DNA from: Thermoplasmata archaeon
GTDB taxonomy: Archaea > Thermoplasmatota > Thermoplasmata > Lutacidiplasmatales > UBA184
Direction of reading: 5' to 3'
Assembly: GCA_021828085.1 (NCBI GenBank)
Contig: JAKATE010000096.1
Coordinates: 1-7,211 of the forward strand
DNA length: 7,211 nucleotides
Of the stretch, positions 1 to 5,515 are shown piece after piece (the stretch's first letter is position 1; every line of letters starts with the position of its first letter). Position numbers and translations under genes: made by a program. Below the pieces are notes generated by a model. It saw only the letters and a program-made list of their open reading frames with translations, searched no databases and had not been told where the DNA came from.

Positions 1-174
1 TACGTGGTCTTCGCTGTCTTCGTCTGGATCCGGGCCGCCCTCCCCCGCGTGCGCACCGACCAGCTGCTGCAGATCGGCTGGAAGCGCATGATCCCGCTCT
101 CCCTGCTGAACGTGGTCTGGGCCGCCGCCCTGGTGGTCTGGGGGTGGCCAAACCTTCATTGGCCGAGCTTGTGA
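1..174 (+). CDS. nuoH: NADH-quinone oxidoreductase subunit H (NuoH), 3' end
   Basis: Only the last 57 codons are present, ending in TGA at 172-174; the 5' part lies outside the window. NuoH is the membrane subunit that forms the quinone-access chamber where the peripheral arm meets the membrane arm. The visible part has the conserved C-terminal signature of the family: a helix (YVVFAVFVWIRAALPRVR), then DQLLQIGWKRMIPLSLLN, then a last hydrophobic helix. In bacterial NuoH the equivalent reads roughly RFRYDQLM.LGWK.L.PL.L.N. The loop between the two helices belongs to the face that contacts the peripheral arm in known structures. nuoI follows after 18 nt, the usual H-I order. The short tail (PNLHWPSL) after the last helix is not conserved as far as I can tell. 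Identification is firm despite the truncation. Confidence 0.93.
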   Translation, partial: YVVFAVFVWIRAALPRVRTDQLLQIGWKRMIPLSLLNVVWAAALVVWGWPNLHWPSL

Positions 175-190
175 GGAGGAGGAAGGAAGG
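175..190 (+). promoter_or_regulatory. Ribosome binding site of nuoI
   Basis: The purine run GGAGGAGGAAGGAAGG fills almost the whole gap between the nuoH stop and the nuoI ATG at 193. It offers several overlapping Shine-Dalgarno registers. It fixes the start: nuoH's TGA at 172-174 is in the same frame, and ATG 193 is the first possible start codon after it. Confidence 0.8.
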
Positions 191-192
191 TC

Positions 193-1026
193 ATGTCCGC
201 TGCCGATCCGCGACCGCCTGAACCCAACGGCGAGGACCCCAAGCGCCCGGGGTCCGTCAAGAGGACCCCGGCCGCCCCGGAACCCTCGGGCGTCGTCACC
301 CTGGTGGCGCATCCCATGGCCACCGTGGCGCGGCAGTTCGTGCGGAGCCTGGTGCGTCCCTCCACGATCCTCTACCCGTACGAGCGGCTCGAGGACCCTC
401 GCTTCCGCAAGGAGGTCAAGGTCGCCTCCGGGGCGCCCATCGGCGTGGGGGACATCTGGGACAACTACCGCGGCGTCCACGCCCTGAACATCAAGACCTG
501 CATCTCGTGCAACCTGTGCATGTTCTCCTGCCCGGACACGTGCATCGAGATGGTGAACGTGGACACCGGGGACGGGAAGACGAAGAAGTGTCCCGAGATC
601 GACTACGGGAAGTGCTCGTTCTGCGGCTTCTGCTCGGACGCCTGCCCCGAGGGTTGCCTCACCATGACCTCGAGCTACACCATCACCACGCAGAAGCGCT
701 CGGAGATGGTCTACTCGCCGGAGCGGATGTACGCGGTCTACCGGACCAAGCTCCCCATGAACCCCATCCGGCTCGCCCGGCCCGAGAACGAGGACCGGAT
801 CCTGCTCGACGAGGACCTGTGCATCGGCTGCAACGCCTGCGCGCGCGACTGCCCGACCAAGTGCATCACGATGATCGACATCCCCAAGCCCACGGCCAAG
901 CCGGGCGAGAAGCTTCCCCGCCGCATCTGGAAGGAGCCCATGGTCAACGACGAGGACTGCGTGCGCTGCGGGACGTGCATCTCGGTCTGCCCGAAGGAGT
1001 GCCTGTACTGGGGGTCGCATCCTTGA
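193..1026 (+). CDS. nuoI: Complex I iron-sulfur subunit NuoI with four [4Fe-4S] motifs (extended)
   Basis: NuoI passes electrons through two [4Fe-4S] clusters towards NuoB and quinone. This protein has 277 residues, whereas two-cluster NuoI proteins have about 150-180. Residues 1-35 are Pro-rich and probably disordered. Residues 36-70 resemble the family's amphipathic anchoring helix and the YP...PRFR segment. The canonical ferredoxin domain follows: motif 1 at C103/C106/C109/C113 and motif 2 at C141/C144/C147/C151, then the usual MVYSPERM-type tail near 172-179. A C-terminal extension then adds motif 3 (C210/C213/C216/C220) and motif 4 (C256/C259/C262/C266). Every motif has a fifth cysteine, CPxxC (C117, C155, C224, C270). 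Motifs 1 and 3 share CIxCNxC...CPxxCIxM, and motifs 2 and 4 share CxxCGxC...CPxxCL, which suggests a duplicated module. Start ATG 193 has a strong RBS. The stop TGA overlaps the nuoJ TTG start. The basic subunit identity is certain; the role of the extra domain is inferred as extending the electron wire or docking a ferredoxin-like donor. Confidence 0.93.
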   Translation: MSAADPRPPEPNGEDPKRPGSVKRTPAAPEPSGVVTLVAHPMATVARQFVRSLVRPSTILYPYERLEDPRFRKEVKVASGAPIGVGDIWDNYRGVHALNIKTCISCNLCMFSCPDTCIEMVNVDTGDGKTKKCPEIDYGKCSFCGFCSDACPEGCLTMTSSYTITTQKRSEMVYSPERMYAVYRTKLPMNPIRLARPENEDRILLDEDLCIGCNACARDCPTKCITMIDIPKPTAKPGEKLPRRIWKEPMVNDEDCVRCGTCISVCPKECLYWGSHP

Positions 1027-1535
1027 ACCCCGAGACGGTGAGCTTCCTGGTGGTGGGGGCCGGGACCTTCGTCGCCGCCGCCTTCGCGCTCACCTCCCGG
1101 GAGATCGTCCACACCATCGTCTACATCGGGGCCTTCTTCGCCGGGCTCGCCACCATCTACTTCCTGCTCCAGGCGCCGTTCCTGGGGCTCCTCCAGCTCG
1201 CGGTCTACGCCGGGGCTGTGACCATCCTGCTGATGTTCGCGGTGATGGTGCTGCGCAAGCGCATCTTCGCCCGGGAGGCGCGCGCGTTCCTCTCCGTGGG
1301 CCCGTCGGTGGTCGCCATCCTGCTCGGCCTCGTCCTGGTGGACCTCGCCCTGCGGGCCCCGAGCTACGTGGCCGGGCCGTACTACTCGGTGAGCGAGCTC
1401 TCCCAGAACCTCTTCCTGGTGAACGGCGGCTGGCTGCTCCTCCTCGGCCTGGTGATGCTCTCCGCCCTCACCGGCGGGGTCCACCTGGCCCGGGAGACCC
1501 GCAAGGCCCCCACCGCGAAGGGGGTGAAGGGTTGA
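1023..1535 (+). CDS. nuoJ: NADH-quinone oxidoreductase subunit J (NuoJ)
   Basis: NuoJ is a small membrane subunit between NuoH and NuoK. Its third helix takes part in the conformational coupling of quinone reduction to ion pumping. The product has 170 residues, normal for an unsplit NuoJ, with five hydrophobic segments at about 5-22, 30-50, 54-77, 92-111 and 136-154. The diagnostic TM3 sequence is YAGAVTILLMFAVM, with Y62 and G64 in the positions of the conserved Tyr and Gly (Y59/G61 in E. coli). The TTG start at 1023 is chosen because the mature-like N-terminus (NPETVSFLVV) begins there, it overlaps nuoI's TGA by 4 nt (TTGA), and GGGGGT lies about 7 nt upstream. The same frame stays open far upstream within nuoI, but that translates as a shadow of the Fe-S gene. 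GTG 1038 is a weaker alternative start with no clear RBS. Confidence 0.92.
   Translation: MNPETVSFLVVGAGTFVAAAFALTSREIVHTIVYIGAFFAGLATIYFLLQAPFLGLLQLAVYAGAVTILLMFAVMVLRKRIFAREARAFLSVGPSVVAILLGLVLVDLALRAPSYVAGPYYSVSELSQNLFLVNGGWLLLLGLVMLSALTGGVHLARETRKAPTAKGVKG
1520..1527 (+). promoter_or_regulatory. Ribosome binding site of nuoK, inside nuoJ
   Basis: GGGGGTGA differs by one base from the ideal GGAGGTGA. It ends 4 nt before the TTG at 1532 and lies in the last codons of nuoJ. It supports TTG 1532, which overlaps nuoJ's TGA, as the real nuoK start. Confidence 0.7.
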
Positions 1536-1852
1536 GCATCCCGCTGGTGGATCTGCTCGGGCTGAGCGGGGGCCTCTTCGCCCTCGGGGTCTTCGGCCTG
1601 TTGAGCCGTCGGAACTTCATCCTCCTGCTCGTCTCGGTGGAGGTGATCATGAACGCCGCCATCCTGAACTTCCTCGCCTTCGCCTACTACCCGCCCGCTC
1701 CCGGGCTCGGCGGCATCACCGGGCAGAGCGTGGCCGTGGTGCTGGTCGGCCTCGCCGCGACCGAGGTGGCCGTGGGACTCGCGATCGTGCTCGCCCTGAA
1801 CCGCCTGCGCGGAAGCGTGGACGTGGCCGAGGCGATCCAGCTGAAACTTTAG
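1532..1852 (+). CDS. nuoK: NADH-quinone oxidoreductase subunit K (NuoK)
   Basis: NuoK is an MrpC-like subunit of the membrane arm with three helices and two buried glutamates that link the quinone site to the antiporter-like subunits. The product has 106 residues, the usual length being about 100. Its three hydrophobic segments lie at about 7-25, 28-52 and 64-90. Both key acids are present: E37 in LLLVSVEVIMNAAILNF (E36 of E. coli) and E78 in GLAATEVAVGLAIVLAL (E72 of E. coli). The TTG start sits in a TTGA overlap with the nuoJ stop and has a good RBS. The C-terminal tail (RGSVDVAEAIQLKL) is polar. The stop is TAG at 1850-1852. The next gene, nuoL, is in the same frame, which bears on the question of how NuoL begins. 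Confidence 0.94.
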   Translation: MSIPLVDLLGLSGGLFALGVFGLLSRRNFILLLVSVEVIMNAAILNFLAFAYYPPAPGLGGITGQSVAVVLVGLAATEVAVGLAIVLALNRLRGSVDVAEAIQLKL

Positions 1853-1867
1853 CGGGGGCGGATCGAA

Positions 1868-3991
1868 CTGGCGCTCGCTTTCCAATGGGCCTTTCTGGTC
1901 CCCCTCTTCCCGGCCCTCGGGTTTGTCGTCCTCGGCCTGGGCGGGGGGCGCTTCGGTCACCGGCGCGTCGGCTGGGTCGCGGTGGCGTTCGAAGCCGGTG
2001 CGTTGCTCTCGGGCTTCTGGGTCGCGCTCACCGAGCTCTCCGCCGCGCTGCCGTACCATGACACGAGCTTCGTCTGGCTGAACTTCCCCGGCGGCACGCG
2101 CTTCGTCTTCGGGACGCTGGTGAGCCCCCTCGGCGCCCTCATGCTGCTGGTGATCAACGTGGTGGGCTTCCTGGTGGTCCTCTACTCGAACGAGTACATG
2201 GCCCACGACGAGGGCCTGCCGCGCTACTACGCCGAGCTCATGCTGTTCCTGAGCGCGATGAACGCGCTCGTCCTCGCCGACAACTACGTGGAGTTCATCC
2301 TCTTCTGGGAGCTCGTCGGGCTCTGCTCGTACCTGCTCATCGGGTTCTATTACCGCAAGCCCTCCGCTGCCGCCGCGGCGAAGAAGGCCTTCCTGGTGAC
2401 CCGGGTAGGCGACGTGCTGCTCTTCGCAGGGGTGTTCATCTTCTTCGCCTCCTTCGCCGGGGTCCACGCGCTCGGGGCGGTGAACGCCTACCCGGGGACC
2501 AGCTGCCCGGGCGCCGCCCCCGGCACCGGGCCGACCTGGGCCTGCTCGGGGTTCGTCTTCGCCCCCCCCAACGCCAATAGCGCCACCCCCTTCCTCTCCC
2601 CCGGGACCGTCACCGGGGACCCCAACGGCCTGCTCATGACCGTGGCCGGTCTCCTCATCCTCGGGGGGGCCGCGGGCAAGAGCGCGCAGTTCCCGCTGCA
2701 CACCTGGCTCCCAGACGCCATGGAGGGCCCCACCACCGTGAGCGCCCTCATCCACGCGGCCACCATGGTCGCGGCGGGGATCTTCCTCCTGGCGATCACC
2801 TCCATCTACCTGGGATTCACCTCCACCGCCGCGCTCGTGATCCTGGCCCTGGGGGGCTTCACCAGCCTCTTCGCAGGTACCATGGGGCTTGCGGCCCCCG
2901 ATATCAAACGGGTGATCGCCTACTCGACGATCTCCCAGCTGGGGTACATGACCATGGCCGTGGGGGCGGCCTCGTACCTGCTGGTCGGCCCGGGCGCGGC
3001 GATGTTCCAGCTCTTCACCCACGCGTTCTTCAAGTCGCTGCTCTTCCTCGCGGCGGGCTCGGTCATCCACGTGGTGGGGACGCAGGACCTCTTCGAGATG
3101 GGGGGGCTGCGTAAGGCGATGCCCATCACCTCGATCACCATGCTCTTCGGGGCGCTCGCCCTTTCCGGTCTTCCCCCCTTCTCGGGCTTCTTCTCCAAGG
3201 ACGATCTCATCGGGCTGACCTATCAGGCGGCGACGACGCAGCCCGTGGCGCTGATCTTCCTAGCCCTCGCCGTGGCCGCGGTCCTCCTCACCGCGCTGTA
3301 CATCTTCCGGCTATGGTTCCTCACCTTCTCCGGGGAGCACCGGAGAGCGCGGCCCGCGCCGGAGGGCAGCCCCGCTGCGGCCCCTGCCCCGGGCCACAGC
3401 CCCTCGGGGGAGGTCCACGAACCCAGCTGGGTCATGCTCGCTCCCCTGGTGGTGCTCGCCGGTCTCGCCCTCGTCGCGGGATTCCTCCCCCTCCTCCCCT
3501 CCTTCTCCCACCTGTTCCCGGGGCTGACCTGGGGGGTCTTCGGTTACTCCTACTCGGCGGGGATCTGGAGCTTCAGCGGCACGGACCTGGGGATCAGCCT
3601 CCTCACGCTCGCCTTGGCGCTGGGGGGGCTCACCATCGCCTGGCGCCTCTGGGGGGGCGGTCGGGTCTACCGCCTGCCGGAGCGGGGATCGCTGCGCTCG
3701 GTCCACACGGTGCTGCTCAACCGCTACTACATCAACGCCGCCTACGAGGGCTTCGGGGAGCGCGTGGTCCTCACCGTCGCCCGCGCGTTCGACTGGACCG
3801 ACCGCTACGTCCTCGACGGCACCATCCACGGGTTCGAGCAGCTCTTCTCCCGACTCTCCCTGCAGGCCCGGCGCCTCCAGACCGGGATCGTCTCGAGCTA
3901 CGCCCTCTGGGTGGTGGTGGGGCTGCTCGCGCTCCTGGTCTTCTTCCTCTACGCCGTGCCGGTGATCGCCCCGATGCTCGGAGGGGGCTAG
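1868..3991 (+). CDS. nuoL: NADH-quinone oxidoreductase subunit L (NuoL), atypical start
   Basis: NuoL is the distal antiporter-like (MrpA-type) pump subunit. From CTG 1868 it has 707 residues. Key residues in that numbering are E148 (FWELVGLCSYLLIGF, TM5), K271 (AAGKSAQFPLHTWLPDA, TM7), H296 (SALIHAATMV, TM8), H385/K389 (THAFFKSLLFLAAGS) and K444/D445 (SGFFSKDDL, TM12). The C-terminus has the usual long lateral-helix region and a last membrane helix (about 678-700). A Pro/Gly-rich insertion with C213 and C226 lies between TM6 and TM7 (about 207-253). The loop before TM14 (about 489-518) is Ala/Pro-rich. The start is unresolved. GTG 1982 is the first ATG/GTG/TTG, but it would remove the conserved first helix (FQWAFLVPLFPALGFVVLG), which is in frame upstream. 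Between nuoK's in-frame TAG (1850) and that helix only ATC 1862 and CTG 1868 are plausible. CTG is preferred because GGGGG at 1854-1858 is 9 nt upstream. Function is firm; the N-terminus is not. Confidence 0.93.
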   Translation: MALAFQWAFLVPLFPALGFVVLGLGGGRFGHRRVGWVAVAFEAGALLSGFWVALTELSAALPYHDTSFVWLNFPGGTRFVFGTLVSPLGALMLLVINVVGFLVVLYSNEYMAHDEGLPRYYAELMLFLSAMNALVLADNYVEFILFWELVGLCSYLLIGFYYRKPSAAAAAKKAFLVTRVGDVLLFAGVFIFFASFAGVHALGAVNAYPGTSCPGAAPGTGPTWACSGFVFAPPNANSATPFLSPGTVTGDPNGLLMTVAGLLILGGAAGKSAQFPLHTWLPDAMEGPTTVSALIHAATMVAAGIFLLAITSIYLGFTSTAALVILALGGFTSLFAGTMGLAAPDIKRVIAYSTISQLGYMTMAVGAASYLLVGPGAAMFQLFTHAFFKSLLFLAAGSVIHVVGTQDLFEMGGLRKAMPITSITMLFGALALSGLPPFSGFFSKDDLIGLTYQAATTQPVALIFLALAVAAVLLTALYIFRLWFLTFSGEHRRARPAPEGSPAAAPAPGHSPSGEVHEPSWVMLAPLVVLAGLALVAGFLPLLPSFSHLFPGLTWGVFGYSYSAGIWSFSGTDLGISLLTLALALGGLTIAWRLWGGGRVYRLPERGSLRSVHTVLLNRYYINAAYEGFGERVVLTVARAFDWTDRYVLDGTIHGFEQLFSRLSLQARRLQTGIVSSYALWVVVGLLALLVFFLYAVPVIAPMLGGG
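3980..3987 (+). promoter_or_regulatory. Ribosome binding site of nuoM, inside the nuoL 3' end
   Basis: GGAGGGGG ends 7 nt before ATG 3995. It encodes part of the terminal Gly-Gly-Gly of NuoL, so the end of one protein also serves as the RBS of the next. Confidence 0.7.
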
Positions 3992-3994
3992 GGG

Positions 3995-5509
3995 ATGTAC
4001 GTCTCCCCCCTCACCGTCCTCCTGGCGGTGGGCTTCCTCGGCACGCTGCTCACCTTCCTCTCCGGCAGGTGGGCGCGCTGGACGGCCGTGGCGACGACGC
4101 TCGCCCTCGCCCTCCTCGTCGTCTACCTCCTCACGCAGTTCAATCTCAACGACAGCTCCGGCTACCAGTTCCTGGAGGTGAACAACTGGTTCACCTTCGC
4201 CGGGCTCAACGGGGGTTCCGGCATCAGCGTCGACTACGCGGTAGGGATGGACGGCATCAGCCTGCCGCTGGTGCTCCTCAGCGCCGTGGTGACCCTCGCC
4301 GCCGTGGTCTACCACTGGGAGGAGACCGACCGGCCCCACGCCTTCTTCGGCCTCCTCCTCCTGGTCAACGCCGGCGTCCTCGGGGTCTTCCTCTCCTTAG
4401 ACGCGCTGCTCTTCTTCGTCTTCTGGGAGGTGGTGCTCATCCCCATGTTCTTCCTCATCGGGGGATGGGGAGGAGCGCGCCGGCACTACGCGGCGCTGAA
4501 GTTCTTCGTCTACACCCACGTGGCGAGCGTGGTGATGTTCGTCTCTCTCCTCGTGATGATCTTCCTGGCGGGGTGGGGGACCTTCGACTTCGTGGACCTC
4601 TACGGGGTCCAGTCGCTCAACCAGAGCGCCCTCTCCTCGGTGACCCAGGTGCTCCTGTTCGCCTCCATGCTCTTCGGCTTCGGGGTGAAGCTCCCCATGG
4701 TCCCCTTCCACACCTGGCTCCCCGACGCGCACGTGGAAGCCCCCACGGGCGGGAGCGTGCTCCTCGCCGCGGTGCTGCTGAAGATGGGGGGCTACGGTCT
4801 CATCCGGATCGCCATGCCGCTCCTCCCCACCGGCCGCGAGGTGCTCACCCCGCTGATCTTCTTCTTCGCCTTCCTCTCCATCGTCTGGGGCGCCTACCTC
4901 TCCCTCGCCCAGCGGGACCTCAAACGGCTCGTGGCCTACTCGTCGATCAATCACATGGGGATCGTCCTGCTCGCCATCGGCCTCTGGACGCAGATCGGGA
5001 TCGAGGCCGCGGTCCTCCTCATGTTCGCCCACGGGCTCGTCAGCGCCATGCTGTTCATGGTCTCGGGGTCGATGCACCATGCTTACGGGACGCGCGACAT
5101 CCCCTCGGTGGGGGGGATGAGCGCCTTCACGCCCCGGCTCTCCACCATGGTGGTGATGGGCTCGCTCGCCTCGCTGGGGCTGCCGGCCCTGGTGAGCTTC
5201 CCGGCCGAGTTCTCCGCCTTCTTCGCCACCTGGGAGTCGCTGGGCTACTGGGTCCTCATCCCGCTGATGGCGCTGGTGATCACGGCGGCGTTCTACATCT
5301 GGATGCTCCAGCGGCTCTCCTTCGGACCGCCGAGAGGGGCGACGCCGAAGACCCACGACCTCCCGACGCCCGAGCTCGCCGCGCTCGCGATCCTGGGGGC
5401 GCTCGTGGTCCTCTACGGTATCCTCCCCTTCCTCATCGCGCAGTACATCCCCGCCACGCTCCTCTTCCACCTGACGTGCTTCCCCGGCGGAGGCGGGGTC
5501 TGTCCGTAG
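3995..5509 (+). CDS. nuoM: NADH-quinone oxidoreductase subunit M (NuoM)
   Basis: NuoM is the middle antiporter-like (MrpD-type) pump subunit. It has 504 residues, typical for the family, with about 14 predicted helices. The ion-path residues are present: E145 in FVFWEVVLIPMFFLIG (TM5), K232 in FGVKLPMVPFHTWLPDAH (TM7), K263 in AAVLLKMGGYGLIRI (TM8), H346 in MFAHGLVSAMLF, and the TM12 acid E405. E405 sits in LVSFPAEFSAFF, where E. coli has a NFVGEF-type sequence. APTGGSVLLA after TM7 and LKRLVAYSSINHMG are further family signatures. A polar loop at about 444-460 precedes the last helix. The C-terminus ends in a short Gly-rich tail with two cysteines, C495 and C503. ATG 3995 comes 3 nt after nuoL's TAG, in the same frame, with a strong RBS. 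The stop is TAG at 5507-5509. Confidence 0.95.
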   Translation: MYVSPLTVLLAVGFLGTLLTFLSGRWARWTAVATTLALALLVVYLLTQFNLNDSSGYQFLEVNNWFTFAGLNGGSGISVDYAVGMDGISLPLVLLSAVVTLAAVVYHWEETDRPHAFFGLLLLVNAGVLGVFLSLDALLFFVFWEVVLIPMFFLIGGWGGARRHYAALKFFVYTHVASVVMFVSLLVMIFLAGWGTFDFVDLYGVQSLNQSALSSVTQVLLFASMLFGFGVKLPMVPFHTWLPDAHVEAPTGGSVLLAAVLLKMGGYGLIRIAMPLLPTGREVLTPLIFFFAFLSIVWGAYLSLAQRDLKRLVAYSSINHMGIVLLAIGLWTQIGIEAAVLLMFAHGLVSAMLFMVSGSMHHAYGTRDIPSVGGMSAFTPRLSTMVVMGSLASLGLPALVSFPAEFSAFFATWESLGYWVLIPLMALVITAAFYIWMLQRLSFGPPRGATPKTHDLPTPELAALAILGALVVLYGILPFLIAQYIPATLLFHLTCFPGGGGVCP

Positions 5510-5515
5510 CGGGCC

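Noticed and set aside
507..1022. Upstream extension of the nuoJ frame through nuoI
   Set aside because: The translated segment is low-complexity His/Arg/Leu-rich sequence overlapping a clearly conserved Fe-S gene. NuoJ similarity begins only at the TTG at 1023.
1982..1984. GTG 1982 as the nuoL start
   Set aside because: It is the first standard start codon in frame, but it removes the conserved first membrane helix and leaves about 130 nt of unexplained in-frame hydrophobic coding sequence. No Shine-Dalgarno sequence at a suitable distance was seen.
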